Shown in pieces: positions 19,083 through 29,194 of a DNA stretch of 64,000 bases. Below the pieces are notes generated by a model, which ran no database searches, had not been told where the DNA came from, and was given only the letters and a program-made list of their open reading frames with translations. The position numbers were made by a program, and so were the translations under genes. Origin of the DNA: Rhizobium sp. GN54 (lineage in GTDB: Bacteria > Pseudomonadota > Alphaproteobacteria > Rhizobiales > Rhizobiaceae). How positions within the stretch are numbered: the stretch's first letter is position 1; each line of letters opens with the position of its first letter. The stretch is from the NCBI RefSeq assembly GCF_021026345.1, contig NZ_JAJNCZ010000014.1, positions 35,648-99,647 of the forward strand. The letters are read 5' to 3'.

Positions 19083-19955
19083 TCAGCCCCGCCAGTCGTC
19101 GTCCGCCCACATTTGTGCCAGCGACATGCGGTAGTCGGGGTAGCGAAAGGCAAAGCCGAGGGAGCGGATTCTGGCGTTCGAGACGCGCTTGTTTTCGCCG
19201 TAGAAGGAGCGCGCCATGGCAGAGAGTTCGGCCGTCTCGAAGGGGATCTCCGGCGGCATTTCGGCCCCCATCAGCCGGGCAGCCTCGGCGACCACGTCCT
19301 GCGGCGGCCCCGGCTCGTGATCGGTGATGTTGAACACCCCGCCATGCCCTTTTCCGGCCAGGAAGAGGGCGGCCGCGCCGATATCCTCGACGCGGATGCG
19401 ATTGAACACCTGGTCCTTCTTGACGAGCCGCCGCGCGGTGCCTTCGGCGACGTTGCGAAGCGCGTTGCGCCCGGGCCCGTAGATGCCGGCGAGCCGGAGC
19501 ACGGAGACAGGGATGCCGCTCGTCCCGGAAAAGGAAAGCCACTTGCCCTCGGCCTCCATCCGCTCCACCGAGCGCGCCGAGACCGGATGGATCGGCGTGT
19601 CCTCGTCCACCCAGCCGCCCTTGTGGTCGCCATAGACGCCGACGGTGGACAGGTAGCCCGCCCATCGCAGGCGCGGCATGAGGTCGGCGATCGGAGCCGC
19701 CCCGTCGCGAAAGAGCGGGTCGCCGCTCTTGCCCGGCGCGATCGACTGCACCAGATGCGTCGCCTGTCGCATCTCTCCCCGCAGGGCATCGGAGATGGTC
19801 TCGCCGTCATAGAGGATCGCCTCGATGCCGCGGGCGTCGAGCGCGGCCGCCTTCTCCTGCGAGCGCGTCGTCCCGGCAACCGCATAGCCGGCCGCGCGGA
19901 ACGTTTCGGCGATCGCCCGGCCGGAAAAGCCGGCCCCCAGAACCAACAGCCGCAT
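19083..19955 (-). CDS. SDR-family NAD(P)-dependent oxidoreductase (YeeZ-like)
   Basis: A 290-residue extended short-chain dehydrogenase-like protein with the N-terminal nucleotide motif LVLGAGFSGRAIA (GxGxxG) and YLSTVGVYGDHKGGWVDED, where STVGVYG occupies the usual active-site strand. The substrate is unknown and the family is often labelled epimerase. Its start overlaps the queG stop as TGATG, so translation is coupled with queG; a role in tRNA modification is not implied by this alone. Confidence 0.85.
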   Translation of the reverse strand: MRLLVLGAGFSGRAIAETFRAAGYAVAGTTRSQEKAAALDARGIEAILYDGETISDALRGEMRQATHLVQSIAPGKSGDPLFRDGAAPIADLMPRLRWAGYLSTVGVYGDHKGGWVDEDTPIHPVSARSVERMEAEGKWLSFSGTSGIPVSVLRLAGIYGPGRNALRNVAEGTARRLVKKDQVFNRIRVEDIGAAALFLAGKGHGGVFNITDHEPGPPQDVVAEAARLMGAEMPPEIPFETAELSAMARSFYGENKRVSNARIRSLGFAFRYPDYRMSLAQMWADDDWRG

Positions 19956-21118
19956 CAGGCAACCTCCATCGCAATGTCATATTCCGCCCGCACCTCGGCG
20001 TCGGGTTCCCGCGCAGCACCGCGAGCGAAAGCCTGGAAATCGGCCTTCGCCATCAGCCTCGACAGCGCCCACACAGCCATGCCGCGCACGGTCGGCGAGG
20101 GGTCGCCGGCAAGCCGAAGACAGGTCGGCACGAGCCCGGCCTCGCCGCTGTTTCCGGCCGCGATCAGCACGTTGCGCACGAACCGGTCACGGCCGATCCG
20201 CTTGACCGGCGAGCCGGAGAAATGCGCACGGAAGGCCGCGTCGTCGAGTGCGAGCAGCTCCGCGATCGGCGGCTCCCGCAGGTCGTCGCGGGCATGGAAC
20301 TTCATTTCGGCGGCGGTGGCTGCGAACTTGTTCCAGGGACAGGCGGCAAGGCAGTCGTCGCAGCCATAGATGCGGTTGCCGATCAGCGGGCGCAGGGCGG
20401 GATCGATCGATCCCTTGTGCTCGATCGTCAGATAGGAGATGCAGCGCCGCGCATCGATCCTGTAGGGCGCCGGGAAGGCGTCGGTCGGGCAGGCGTCGAG
20501 GCAGGCCCGGCAGGTGCCGCAATGGTCGCGCTCCGGCGCGTCCGCGCCGAGCTCGGCGGTGGTGAACAGGCTGCCGAGGAAGAGCCAGGAGCCGAATTCG
20601 CGGCTGACGATATTGGTATGCTTGCCCTGCCAGCCGAGGCCCGCCTGCATCGCCAGCGGCTTCTCCATCACCGGCGCCGTGTCGACGAAGACCTTCACGT
20701 CGGCGCCGGCGCGCGCGGCAAAGCGGGTGGCGATCTCCTTCAGCCGGCCCTTGATGACGTCGTGGTAGTCGCGGTTGCGCGCATAGACCGAGATCGCCGC
20801 ACGGTCGCGCTTGGCAAGCACCGCGCGCGGATCCTCGTCCGGTCCGTAGTTCATGCCGAACAGCACGATCGAACGGACGTCGCTCCACAGCACGCGCGGA
20901 TCGCCGCGGCGCGCCCGCGTCTCTTCCATCCACTCCATGGTGCCGTGGCAGCCGGCGGCGAGGAACGCCTGCAGCCGCGCGGGTGCCTCGGGGATCGCGT
21001 CGGGGTGCGTCACCTGGCAGGCGTCGAACCCCTTGTCGCGCGCCTCCGAAAGCAGGAACGCCCTGAGCTTCTCCCGCTGCCGTTCGCTTCGCGTCTCGGT
21101 GTCGGCGGCGACGGACAT
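19955..21118 (-). CDS. queG: Epoxyqueuosine reductase
   Basis: Catalyses the last step of queuosine synthesis in tRNA, reducing epoxyqueuosine with cobalamin and two [4Fe-4S] clusters. In 387 residues it shows the cluster motifs [13 protein letters not shown] and [14 protein letters not shown], the cobalamin-binding region [24 protein letters not shown], and a C-terminal HEAT-like part. ATG 21118 was chosen because the upstream frame lies in the GST gene. It sits between the GST gene (gap 10 bp) and the SDR gene (overlap), forming a leftward three-gene unit. Confidence 0.96.
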   Translation of the reverse strand: MSVAADTETRSERQREKLRAFLLSEARDKGFDACQVTHPDAIPEAPARLQAFLAAGCHGTMEWMEETRARRGDPRVLWSDVRSIVLFGMNYGPDEDPRAVLAKRDRAAISVYARNRDYHDVIKGRLKEIATRFAARAGADVKVFVDTAPVMEKPLAMQAGLGWQGKHTNIVSREFGSWLFLGSLFTTAELGADAPERDHCGTCRACLDACPTDAFPAPYRIDARRCISYLTIEHKGSIDPALRPLIGNRIYGCDDCLAACPWNKFAATAAEMKFHARDDLREPPIAELLALDDAAFRAHFSGSPVKRIGRDRFVRNVLIAAGNSGEAGLVPTCLRLAGDPSPTVRGMAVWALSRLMAKADFQAFARGAAREPDAEVRAEYDIAMEVA

Positions 21119-21128
21119 GGCTTCCGCC

Positions 21129-21821
21129 TCAGAAGTCGAGGTCCGCATAGTGCGAGACCGGGGTGACGCCGCGCACGCGCTCGGCCAGGAGCGGCCGGAA
21201 CGCGGGACGCGACTTGATGCGCTGGTACCAGTCCTTGGCCTGCGGCGCGTCTTGCCAGCTGATTTCGCCGAGATAGTCCAGCACCGAGATGGAGGCCGCA
21301 GCGGCGAGGTCCGCATAGCTCAGCCGGTCGCCGGCGAGATAGGTGCGCGACCCGGCAAGCCAGGAGAGATACTTCATGTGCTGGCGGATATTGGCGCGCG
21401 AATTGCGCAGGATCTTGCTGTCCGGCGGTCCGCCGCCCTGGTCCGGCGTCATCTGCAGCTTGAAGATGCGTTCGCGCACCAAAGGCCGGGTGACGTCCTG
21501 CTCCATCTTCTGCAAAAACCACTCGACGAGGCGGCGGATCTCCGCGCGCTGGAACGGGTCCTCGGCCAGAAGCCGCCGGTCGCGCTTCAGGACGCCATGG
21601 GTCTCGTCGACATACTCGGAAATGACGGTCGCCCCGCAAAGCGCCCGCATGCTGTCGTCGACATAGACGGGCAGGGCGCCGGCCGGGTTCAGCGCCAGGA
21701 AGTCGCGCCGGTTCTCCCAGGGCTGCTCCTCGGCAAGGTCGGTCTGGTAGCCGTACTCGCTCAGGATCAGGCGGACGAAGCGCGAGGCGGAGGACATCGG
21801 GTGATGATAGAGGGTCGGCAT
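21129..21821 (-). CDS. Glutathione S-transferase family protein
   Basis: A 230-residue cytosolic GST. The N-terminal thioredoxin-like domain starts [24 protein letters not shown] and includes [12 protein letters not shown] (cis-Pro) and ISEYVDE, the glutathione contact. The C-terminal helical domain contains [24 protein letters not shown]. Ser in MSSASR is the probable catalytic residue (beta-class-like). ATG 21821 is used; an upstream TTG at 21839 is in frame. Confidence 0.9.
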   Translation of the reverse strand: MPTLYHHPMSSASRFVRLILSEYGYQTDLAEEQPWENRRDFLALNPAGALPVYVDDSMRALCGATVISEYVDETHGVLKRDRRLLAEDPFQRAEIRRLVEWFLQKMEQDVTRPLVRERIFKLQMTPDQGGGPPDSKILRNSRANIRQHMKYLSWLAGSRTYLAGDRLSYADLAAAASISVLDYLGEISWQDAPQAKDWYQRIKSRPAFRPLLAERVRGVTPVSHYADLDF

Positions 21822-21994
21822 TGAGGCGCTTTTCTTCAAGTGATTGTCGGAGGAAGTGGGATCGGCCGCCGGCCGGAAATGCGGATTGCGCTTTTCACGA
21901 CTCCTGACACAAAGCTATAGGAAGATGGCAAGGCAAAAACAAGCGAATCGGTTCGTGATGTTCCCTCCCAACATCACCTCTTCAAGGATTTTCA

Positions 21995-22801
21995 ATGGCC
22001 GACCAGTCGATTGTCAGCGCCCTCGTACTCGGAGTGATCGAGGGCCTGACCGAGTTCATCCCCGTGTCTTCTACGGCGCACATCCTCCTTGCCGGACACT
22101 TTCTGGGCTTCAAGTCCCCCGGCAATACCTTCCCCGTCCTGATCCAGCTCGGTGCCATCCTGGCGATTCTCGCCGTCTATACCGGCAAGCTCATCGCGAT
22201 TGCCCGCGCGTTGCCGACCAGCGCTGACGCCCGCCGTTTCGTGCTGAGCGTGCTGCTGGCCTTCCTGCCCGCCGCCGTCATCGGCGTCTTCGCCCACGAC
22301 TTCATCAAGACCGTGCTGTTCGAAACGCCGCAACTGATCTGCGTCGTCCTGATCGTGGGCGGCATCATTCTCTATGTCATCGATCGGCTGCCGCTGAAGC
22401 CCCGCTACAAGGACGTCATGGACTATCCGCCGTCGCTCGCCTTCAAGATCGGCCTGTTCCAGTGCCTGGCGATGATCCCCGGCACCTCGCGCTCGGGCGC
22501 CACCATCGCCGGCGCCCTCCTGATGGGCACTGACAAGCGCTCGGCCGCCGAGTTCTCCTTCTTCCTCGCCATGCCGACGATGCTCGGGGCCTTCACCCTC
22601 GATCTCTACAAGAACCGCGATGCGCTCAGCATGGACGATGGCCTCATCATCGGCGTGGGCTTCATCGCCGCCTTCTTTGCCGCCCTGATCGTCGTGCGCT
22701 CGCTGCTGGATTTCGTGTCGCGCCGCGGCTTTGCGCCGTTCGCCATCTGGCGAATCGTCGTCGGTATCGCGGGCCTCATCGGTCTCGCGATCTGGGGCTG
22801 A
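21995..22801 (+). CDS. uppP: Undecaprenyl-diphosphatase (bacitracin resistance)
   Basis: An inner-membrane enzyme that dephosphorylates undecaprenyl diphosphate so the lipid carrier can be reused for peptidoglycan. The 268-residue protein has about eight membrane segments and both family motifs: [20 protein letters not shown] near the N-terminus (E and S of the active site) and [16 protein letters not shown] in the middle (PGTSRSG). It is transcribed alone and followed by a hairpin. Confidence 0.97.
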   Translation: MADQSIVSALVLGVIEGLTEFIPVSSTAHILLAGHFLGFKSPGNTFPVLIQLGAILAILAVYTGKLIAIARALPTSADARRFVLSVLLAFLPAAVIGVFAHDFIKTVLFETPQLICVVLIVGGIILYVIDRLPLKPRYKDVMDYPPSLAFKIGLFQCLAMIPGTSRSGATIAGALLMGTDKRSAAEFSFFLAMPTMLGAFTLDLYKNRDALSMDDGLIIGVGFIAAFFAALIVVRSLLDFVSRRGFAPFAIWRIVVGIAGLIGLAIWG

Positions 22802-22830
22802 AAAGGCTCAGGGAAGACCTCGACGACAAA

Positions 22831-22864
22831 CGGAGGCCGGGCGGAAACGTCCGGCCTTTCCGTT
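22831..22864. terminator. Terminator after uppP
   Basis: Inverted repeat with outer arms CGGA/TCCG and an inner perfect GGCCGG/CCGGCC stem around a short loop; the right arm is followed by TTT. It lies 30 bp after the uppP stop and 13 bp before the end of the convergent small gene, so it could stop transcription from both sides. Confidence 0.65.
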
Positions 22865-22876
22865 GGCGGCAAAGGG

Positions 22877-23029
22877 TTAGCGGGCGACCGAGGAGGTGGT
22901 GCAGGGATCGACGCCATAGGCCGGCGCGCAGCCATGCTTCCCGGCGGCAACCGTGCCGGGCGCAATGAACGAGCCCGCCAGGATCACCAGCGCTGCGCAG
23001 CCGAAGAAGAGTGCAATTGCCTTGCCCAT
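22877..23029 (-). CDS. Small exported protein (50 aa), unknown
   Basis: A short leftward frame starting MGKAIALFFGCAALVILAGSF: a basic start, a long hydrophobic segment of about 19 residues, then a small polar tail with two cysteines (HGCAPAYGVDPCTTS). It looks like a secreted or membrane-anchored small protein whose two Cys could pair. A GGGA sequence lies about 12 bp before the ATG. No family is recognised; the frame also reads further upstream without a better start. Confidence 0.5.
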   Translation of the reverse strand: MGKAIALFFGCAALVILAGSFIAPGTVAAGKHGCAPAYGVDPCTTSSVAR

Positions 23030-23374
23030 GTCTATGAAGTCCCTGAGGAAGAAGTCTGCGCCGGTCAGCCGGTGCGGCCCTGTCGCGCGAGGCGGTGTGT
23101 ATGCGCCGCCCTGGGAAACATCAATAAGCCGACATGCTGAATCCCGCGTAAATGGCGCGCTGATTTTTCTCACTGCGGCACAACTGCAACGCTCCGCTTC
23201 GGGGGCGTCTGCCGGCGCTCGCTGCCGGCCACGTAGTGGGTGGCGGAGCGGAGCGAACACATGCCCGCGAAGCCGCCATCATCGGTGAACAGACGGCCCC
23301 GGTCGTGTCTGGTCCGGCATTGAAAGCCGCCCGGCGCCGGTGCGTCGGGCGATGAGGGGAGGGAGCCTGTCCGC
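23030..23374. other. Intergenic region with no supported gene
   Basis: 345 bp of GC-rich DNA between the small exported protein and the NDUFA9-like gene, both leftward. It presumably includes the promoter of the small gene. A minor GCCGGC inverted repeat is present at about 23212-23230. No open frame with a plausible product, RNA gene or known motif was recognised. Confidence 0.4.
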
Positions 23375-24349
23375 TCAGGCCGTGCCGCGGGTGAACTGGC
23401 CCTGCGGGCGGTAGCGCACGAGATAGGACGGCAGGATCGCTTCGGCGAGCGCCGGCGTAATCCCGAGCGCCTGGATCGTGCGGCCGTCCTTCTTGGCCTC
23501 GTCGGAGACGATGTTGTCCGAGCGCAGCAGCTTGACCTGGTCCGGCGTCAGCGGCGGATCGACGAAGGGGACGAGCGAGGCCAGCGAGCCGATCAGGGAG
23601 GCGATGCCGAAGGGCAGGGACACCAGCGCCCGCTTGCGGTCGATCACATCCAGCATCAGCTCGAGACACTGGCGGAAGGACAGGATTTCCGGGCCGCCGA
23701 GTTCGTAGGTCGCGCCCCCCACGGCCTGGCCGTCGACGGCGCGGGCCACGGCTTCGGCCACGTCGGTCACGTAGACCGGCTGGAACTTGGTGTGGCCGCC
23801 GCCGACCAGCGGCAGGGCTGGCGCAAAGCGCGATATGTTGGCGAACTTGTTGAAGAAGCCGTCTTCCGGCCCGAAGATGATCGAGGGACGCAGGATCACC
23901 GCCTCGGGCAGGACCTGCCGGATGCCGGCCTCGCCGCGGCCCTTGGAGCGGGCATAGTCGGAAGCCGAGTTCACGTCGGCGCCAATCGCCGAGATATGCG
24001 TCAGCGTGGCGCCGCGGGCGCGCGCCGCCTCTGCCACGGCGCGGGCGCCGAAGTCCTGCACCGCGTCGAAGCGGTTGCGGCCCTTCTCGAACAGGATGCC
24101 GACGCAATTGACCACATGGTCGGCGTCATGGACGGCGCGCTCGATGCTGTTGCGGTAGCGCAGGTTTGCCTGCACGAAGGAGATCTGGCCCAGCCCGCCG
24201 ATCGGCTGCAGGAAACCCGCCAGGTCCGGCCGCCGCACGGCGACCCGGATGCGGTATCCGCGCTTCGCCAGTGCCCTTACCACATGTCGGCCGACAAAAC
24301 CGGAGCCGCCGAACACGGTGACCTGTGGCGGAAGGTTGGAGAGGGTCAT
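23375..24349 (-). CDS. Complex I NDUFA9 subunit-family / NAD(P)H-binding protein
   Basis: A 324-residue atypical SDR. It begins VTVFGGSGFVGRHVVRALAKRGYRIRVAVRRP (GxxGxxG nucleotide site, Arg pair for NADP) and continues VVNCVGILFEKG and YARSKGRGEAGIR, where the YxxxK-type Tyr/Lys pair is partly kept. Proteins of this group are linked to complex I assembly or accessory functions in alphaproteobacteria and mitochondria. It appears monocistronic. Confidence 0.87.
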   Translation of the reverse strand: MTLSNLPPQVTVFGGSGFVGRHVVRALAKRGYRIRVAVRRPDLAGFLQPIGGLGQISFVQANLRYRNSIERAVHDADHVVNCVGILFEKGRNRFDAVQDFGARAVAEAARARGATLTHISAIGADVNSASDYARSKGRGEAGIRQVLPEAVILRPSIIFGPEDGFFNKFANISRFAPALPLVGGGHTKFQPVYVTDVAEAVARAVDGQAVGGATYELGGPEILSFRQCLELMLDVIDRKRALVSLPFGIASLIGSLASLVPFVDPPLTPDQVKLLRSDNIVSDEAKKDGRTIQALGITPALAEAILPSYLVRYRPQGQFTRGTA

Positions 24350-24469
24350 GCGGGATGCTCCTGGAAAAGGCGAAGGTGGGTGAGGCCTACATAGCCCAAA
24401 GATCCGGGCAGGTGAAGGCTTCTCCTGCGCGCAACTCGTCGCATCGGCGAAGGCCTCAGGGCAGCCCCG

Positions 24470-24757
24470 TCAGACGCCCTCGACCACGACCATCTCGGCA
24501 TCCGCGACTTCCTGCCGGATGGCGGCGGCGATCTGGTATTCCGGCGAATTGTAGCAGTCGATCGCCGCCTGCAGCGACGGGAACTCGATGACGACGTTGC
24601 GGGCGCGGACCGGGCCTTCCAGCTTCTGGAACGCACCGCCGCGCGCCAGGAAGGTCGCGCCGTATTTCTCGAAGGCCGGCTTCGCCGCCGTGACGTAATC
24701 CTTATAGCGCTCGGCATCGCGAACATCGACGCGAGCGATCCAGTATCCCTTGGCCAT
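24470..24757 (-). CDS. DUF1330 protein
   Basis: A 95-residue dimeric alpha-beta-barrel-like (ferredoxin-fold) protein. The sequence MAKGYWIARVDVRDAERYKDYVTAA and VVIEFPSLQAAIDCYNSPEYQ are the DUF1330 signatures. Function unknown. Same strand as pyrF, 24 bp upstream of it relative to the chromosome order (pyrF is transcribed first), so it may be co-transcribed. Confidence 0.9.
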   Translation of the reverse strand: MAKGYWIARVDVRDAERYKDYVTAAKPAFEKYGATFLARGGAFQKLEGPVRARNVVIEFPSLQAAIDCYNSPEYQIAAAIRQEVADAEMVVVEGV

Positions 24758-24780
24758 GCTATCCTCCTCGGTCTGTCTGT

Positions 24781-25479
24781 CTATGCTGTCAGCGCGCCCG
24801 CCATCTCGGCGAGGATCGCCTCTGCGGCAGCCCGCGGATCGTCCGCCTTGACGATCGGCCGCGCCACGACGAGATGGCTCGATCCCGCCTTCAGCGCCTG
24901 CGCCGGTGTCATCACCCGCTTCTGGTCGCCCTTGTCGGCGCCGGCCGGCCGGATGCCGGGCGTCACGATCGCCATGTCCGCTCCGACGATGCCGCGCACC
25001 GCGGCTGCCTCCTCGGCCGAGCAGACGATGCCGCCCATGCCGGCGGCGCGCGCCTGTTCGGCCCGGCGCAGCACCAGCCCGTGCGGATCGGTCTGGTAAC
25101 CGGCCTCGATCAGGTCCTCCGTGTCCATGGAGGTCAGCACGGTGACCCCGAGCAGGCAGAGGCCGGAGCCCCTGGCCGCTTCCACCGCCGCCCGCATCGC
25201 CTTCGGATAGGCGTGCAGCGTCAGCATCGACATCCCCATCCTGGCGATGTTCTCGACGCCCTTCGCCACCGTGTTGTCGATGTCGAGCAGTTTCATGTCG
25301 AGGAAGACCTTCTTGCCCTCCTGCGCGAGGTCACGGGCGAACTCCAGTCCGCCGGCAAAGACCAGTTGGTATCCGATCTTGTAGAAGAGCACGCTGTCGC
25401 CGAGCGCGCGAACTTTCTCCTCGGCCTCGGTCACCGTCGGCACGTCCAGTCCGACGATCAGACGTTCGCGTGCTTCCAT
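24781..25479 (-). CDS. pyrF: Orotidine 5'-phosphate decarboxylase
   Basis: Decarboxylates OMP to UMP, the last step of pyrimidine synthesis. The 232-residue TIM barrel shows LIVGLDVPT (first strand Asp), [16 protein letters not shown] (the catalytic Lys-Asp-Lys-Asp array as K-x-x-D-I-D-N-T) and VTPGIRP (phosphate loop). ATG at 25479 gives the usual N-terminus; the frame extends 14 codons further. It follows the phosphatase gene by 2 bp. Confidence 0.97.
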   Translation of the reverse strand: MEARERLIVGLDVPTVTEAEEKVRALGDSVLFYKIGYQLVFAGGLEFARDLAQEGKKVFLDMKLLDIDNTVAKGVENIARMGMSMLTLHAYPKAMRAAVEAARGSGLCLLGVTVLTSMDTEDLIEAGYQTDPHGLVLRRAEQARAAGMGGIVCSAEEAAAVRGIVGADMAIVTPGIRPAGADKGDQKRVMTPAQALKAGSSHLVVARPIVKADDPRAAAEAILAEMAGALTA

Positions 25480-25481
25480 GC

Positions 25482-26066
25482 TCAGATCCCCTGCCACGTT
25501 TCCATGGTCGTCCAGTCGCATGTGACGGTGCGATCTTCAAGCCGGAAAGCGAAAAGATTGCCACCGCTTCCGGGCTGGTCGTGGCTGCGCGAGATCGCCA
25601 CCCCCTTCAGGTGGCATTTGAGCAGCGTTCCGACCCCGCCATGGCCGACGAAGGCGATGGGTTGCGTCGGGTCTTGCCCTTTCAGAATGGCCTCGACCGC
25701 AGTGACGATCCGTGCCTGGGCGTCGACCGCCCGCTCCCAGCCGCGAAAGCTCTCCGTCGGATGGGCGAAGAACCAGTCGGCCGCCTCCTGGAAACGGTCG
25801 GGTGGCAGGAAGCCCGTGGCGCTGCGATCGTTCTCGCCCATGCCGTCTAAGATCTCGACCTCGACACCGGCGGCGCGCGCCAGGATTTCCGCGGTCTCGA
25901 CCGCCTTCACCTCGTCGCTGGAGACGATGCGCCGCAGCGCGCAGGCCCAGGCCGATTGCGCCGCCTGCTCCGCACGCTCGCGCCCGATGTCGGAAAGTCC
26001 CCATTGCGGAACCGGCACGTCCGGATCGATCCGGACCTGCGGGTGGGTGACATAGAGGGCGAACAT
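25482..26066 (-). CDS. Histidine phosphatase-family protein with unusual active-site motif
   Basis: A 194-residue phosphoglycerate-mutase-like protein. The second half is normal: [15 protein letters not shown] and the late FVGHGGVGT. At the N-terminus, however, the family RHG triplet is replaced by YVTHPQV, with the Arg missing, although the following [13 protein letters not shown] keeps the LTxxGxxQA pattern. The enzyme may be altered or specialised. It is 2 bp upstream of pyrF and 10 bp after pmtA, so all three form a leftward operon. Confidence 0.85.
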   Translation of the reverse strand: MFALYVTHPQVRIDPDVPVPQWGLSDIGRERAEQAAQSAWACALRRIVSSDEVKAVETAEILARAAGVEVEILDGMGENDRSATGFLPPDRFQEAADWFFAHPTESFRGWERAVDAQARIVTAVEAILKGQDPTQPIAFVGHGGVGTLLKCHLKGVAISRSHDQPGSGGNLFAFRLEDRTVTCDWTTMETWQGI

Positions 26067-26076
26067 CGCGGCAGCC

Positions 26077-26679
26077 CTAATGGGTCTTGCGGTAGGTCCA
26101 GAGCTGCGCCGGCGGAATGTTGCGCACGACGAAATCGAGATGGCTGATCTGGTACCGGTCGGGCATCGCGGTCACCGGCGACACCGGTCCGTAGGAGATC
26201 TGCACGACCGGACGACCGGCCGGGATGCGCCGCAGGAGGTCCTCGATCAGGGCCACGCGGCGATGCATCGGGAAATTCAGCAGCGGAACCGCCGAGATGA
26301 CGCTGTCGAACTGGACGTCCTTCAGCGGCCCGAGCGTGTTGTCGAGATCGAAGGCGTCGCCATTGATGAAGTGCACGCCCTCGAAGCGTTCGACGAGGTG
26401 GTTGTAGAAATCGGTGGAGTATTCGACCGAGACGATCTTGTCCGGCGCCATGCCCGCCTCGAGGATCGCCTTGGTGATGGCGCCCGTGCCGGGGCCGAGC
26501 TCGAGGACGGGGCGGTGTGACTGCGGATCGATGACGCTTGCCATCCGGCGCGCCGTCACCGATGAGGTCGGAATGATCGAGCCGACTGCGCGTGTGTTGC
26601 TGATCCATCCCTTGAAGAAGCGGATCTCCTCGTCAAATTTCCTGCCGAGCCGTTCCTTCACCTTCACACGCAAACCCAT
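26077..26679 (-). CDS. pmtA: Phosphatidylethanolamine N-methyltransferase
   Basis: Methylates phosphatidylethanolamine stepwise to phosphatidylcholine with SAM, a pathway important for rhizobial membranes. The 200-residue protein starts MGLRVKVKERLGRKFDEEIRFFKGW and contains the SAM motif VLELGPGTGAITKAIL near residue 58 and ISAVPLLNFP near 130, as in the Sinorhizobium-type PmtA. It leads a three-gene leftward unit with the phosphatase and pyrF. Confidence 0.93.
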   Translation of the reverse strand: MGLRVKVKERLGRKFDEEIRFFKGWISNTRAVGSIIPTSSVTARRMASVIDPQSHRPVLELGPGTGAITKAILEAGMAPDKIVSVEYSTDFYNHLVERFEGVHFINGDAFDLDNTLGPLKDVQFDSVISAVPLLNFPMHRRVALIEDLLRRIPAGRPVVQISYGPVSPVTAMPDRYQISHLDFVVRNIPPAQLWTYRKTH

Positions 26680-26834
26680 GTCGTCCCCCGGTGTGGCCGT
26701 CAGGAAAGCCGCTCCGGCGCCCGTGCGGACCGGATCCCTGAACCGTGTCTATTCCATGGCACACTATGTGTAGTCGTTTGCGTCAAAAACAAGTCTGTTC
26801 ACGCCAGATCAACAGCTTGTCGGCAGAATGCAAA

Positions 26835-26858
26835 ACGGCGGGCCATCCGACCCGCCGT
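26835..26858 (-). terminator. Intrinsic terminator after dnaN
   Basis: A perfect 8-bp stem ACGGCGGG / CCCGCCGT around an 8-nt loop, followed in the leftward direction by TTTT. It begins 37 bp beyond the dnaN stop, the right position and polarity for Rho-independent termination. Confidence 0.8.
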
Positions 26859-26894
26859 CACCAGACCAAGCCTGATCTAGACTCCGGACAGACT

Positions 26895-28013
26895 CTAAAC
26901 CCGCATCGGCATCAGCACGTAGAGCGCGTCGTCGCCTGCAAGGTCGCGCACCAGCGTTGGCGAACCGGGGTCGGCCAGCATGAACACCGCCTCCTCGCCG
27001 GAAAGCTGGGCGGTGATGTCGAGAAGATATTTCGCGTTGAAGCCGATCTCCAGCGGGTCGCTTTCGTAGCCGACCGGCAGCTCTTCCGTGGCGCTGCCGG
27101 AATCGGGATTGTTGACCGTCAGCGTCATCTGGCCCTCGGAGAGCGCCAGTTTCACCGCGCGGCCGCGTTCGGAGGAGATGGTGGAGACGCGGTCGACGGC
27201 CTGGGCGAACGACTGGCAACCGATCTTCAGTTCCTTGTCGTTGCCGGCGGGGATGACGCGCTGGTAGTCGGGGAAGGTGCCGTCGATCAGCTTCGAGGTC
27301 AGCACCACCGAGCCGATGGTGAAGCGGATCTTCGCGTCCGACACTTCCACGGCGACGACGAGGTCCGGATTGTCGACCAGTTTCTGCAACTCGCCCACGG
27401 TCTTGCGCGGGATGATGATGCCGGGCATGCCCTCCGAACCGGACGGCGCCTCGACGTCGGCGCGTGCCAGGCGGTGGCCGTCGGTCGCCACCGCGCGCAG
27501 CTTCAATTTGCCGTCGCTCTCGATCGTGTGCACGAAAATGCCGTTCAGGTAGTAGCGCGTCTCTTCCGTGGAGATGGCGAACTGCGTGCGGTCGATCAGC
27601 ATCTTCAGGTCGGTCGCCTTCAGCTTGAAGGTATGGCTGAAGCTGCCGGCGGTGAGATCGGGGAAGTCGGACTGCGGCAGGCACTGCAGCGAGAATTTCG
27701 AGCGCCCGGAGGCAACCGTCATGGAGCCGCCATCCGGCGTGTTGGCCAGAAGCACTTCGGATCCGTCCGGCAGCTTGCGCACGATGTCGTAGAGCAGGTG
27801 GGCGGGAACCGTCGTCGCGCCGGCCTGCTCCACCTGGGCCGGCGTCGCCTCGGTGATCTCGAGGTCCAGGTCGGTCGCCTTCATCTCGAGGCTGCCCGCA
27901 TCGGCGCGCAGGAGCACGTTCGAAAGGATCGGGATCGTGTTGCGCCGTTCGACCACGCGATGGACATGGTTCAGCGACTTCAGGAGGTTGGACCGTTCGA
28001 TGGTGATGCGCAT
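26895..28013 (-). CDS. dnaN: DNA polymerase III beta subunit (sliding clamp)
   Basis: The ring-shaped clamp that tethers DNA polymerase III and other repair enzymes to DNA. The 372-residue protein has the three clamp repeats: an N-terminal MRITIERSNLLKSLNHVHRVVERRNTIPILSN, a middle TRYYLNGIFVH / VATDGHRLA segment, and a C-terminal end DDALYVLMPMRV, the family's fixed tail. The frame extends to 28301, but ATG 28013 matches the family start. As usual in Rhizobiales it is not next to dnaA. Confidence 0.98.
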   Translation of the reverse strand: MRITIERSNLLKSLNHVHRVVERRNTIPILSNVLLRADAGSLEMKATDLDLEITEATPAQVEQAGATTVPAHLLYDIVRKLPDGSEVLLANTPDGGSMTVASGRSKFSLQCLPQSDFPDLTAGSFSHTFKLKATDLKMLIDRTQFAISTEETRYYLNGIFVHTIESDGKLKLRAVATDGHRLARADVEAPSGSEGMPGIIIPRKTVGELQKLVDNPDLVVAVEVSDAKIRFTIGSVVLTSKLIDGTFPDYQRVIPAGNDKELKIGCQSFAQAVDRVSTISSERGRAVKLALSEGQMTLTVNNPDSGSATEELPVGYESDPLEIGFNAKYLLDITAQLSGEEAVFMLADPGSPTLVRDLAGDDALYVLMPMRV

Positions 28014-28270
28014 TGGAGTACCGCTTTCGACCGCTCTGCCCGCCGGCTGCGCCGGCGCGGCGTCTTCTTGTTTGCCGGCTGGCGCCGGAAGGATGTGGAC
28101 GGGCAAATTGGCAGATTTAGCCTCCGGAATGCAAGAGGCTTGGCGCGCGCGGCAGGGGATAGCGCACCCGGTCGGCGCGTCCGCGCCCTTGCGGCCCGTC
28201 CTGACCTCTATCATAAGGAGACGGAGGCCGCCCCGACATCCGGAGGCGCCAGCAGGAACGTAGTCCCGCA

Positions 28271-29194
28271 ATGCACGAACAGCCGCAAAGGGAGGCAGCA
28301 CCGGCTGCCCGCCACTACCGCGTCCACGGCGCGCTCGTCGCCGCGCGCCCGCTTGAGCCGGCGCTCTATCTCGTCGCCACCCCGATCGGCAATCTCGGGG
28401 ACATCACGCTCAGGGCGCTGGAAACGCTCGCCGGTGCCGACGTGCTCGCCTGCGAGGATACCCGCGTCACCCGCGTGCTGCTCGATCGCTACGGTATCGC
28501 CACCCGTCCCCATGCCTATCACGAGCACAATGCCGACGAGGTCGGCCCGAAGCTTGTCGCGGCGCTCGACGAGGGCAGGTCCGTGGCGCTCGTTTCCGAT
28601 GCCGGCACGCCGCTCGTTTCCGATCCCGGCTATCGCCTCGGCCAGTTGGCGCTCGCCGCCGGCCACCGGGTCGTTCCGATCCCCGGCGCCTCGGCGCCGC
28701 TCGCAGCGCTCGTCGGTTCCGGCCTGCCGAACGACGCCTTCCTCTTCGCAGGCTTCCTGCCGACGAAGGACAAGGCCCGCCGCGACCGCCTGGGCGAACT
28801 CTCCACGGTGCCGGCGACGCTGGTCTTCTTCGAGAGCCCGCATCGCATCGGCGCCACGCTTGCGGCCGCAGCCGACGTGCTGGGCGCCGATCGCCCTGCC
28901 GCCGTCTGCCGCGAGCTTACCAAGACCTTCGAGGAATTCCGTCGCGGCGCTCTCGCCGAGCTGGCGGTGCACTATGCGGCAAACCCGCAGGTCAAGGGAG
29001 AGATTGTTCTCGTCGTCGGGCCGCCGGCGGAGCGTGCGCCGCCGGAAGCGGCGGACGTCGATGCAATTCTGTCGCTGCTGATACGCGACATGTCCGCGGG
29101 GAAGGCGGCGACGGAGGCGGCCCGCCAGACCGGCATGCCGCGGCGCGAACTCTACCAGCGCCTGCTCGAACTGAAGGCGGGCGATGGCGACTGA
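28271..29194 (+). CDS. rsmI: 16S rRNA (cytidine(1402)-2'-O)-methyltransferase
   Basis: Methylates the 2'-OH of C1402 in 16S rRNA. The 307-residue protein has the tetrapyrrole-methylase-fold signature [49 protein letters not shown] and [13 protein letters not shown]. The N-terminal 30 residues before LYLVATPIG are a lineage-specific extension; the ATG at 28271 is the best start. The 3' end overlaps yraN by 11 bp. It is divergent from dnaN. Confidence 0.97.
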   Translation: MHEQPQREAAPAARHYRVHGALVAARPLEPALYLVATPIGNLGDITLRALETLAGADVLACEDTRVTRVLLDRYGIATRPHAYHEHNADEVGPKLVAALDEGRSVALVSDAGTPLVSDPGYRLGQLALAAGHRVVPIPGASAPLAALVGSGLPNDAFLFAGFLPTKDKARRDRLGELSTVPATLVFFESPHRIGATLAAAADVLGADRPAAVCRELTKTFEEFRRGALAELAVHYAANPQVKGEIVLVVGPPAERAPPEAADVDAILSLLIRDMSAGKAATEAARQTGMPRRELYQRLLELKAGDGD

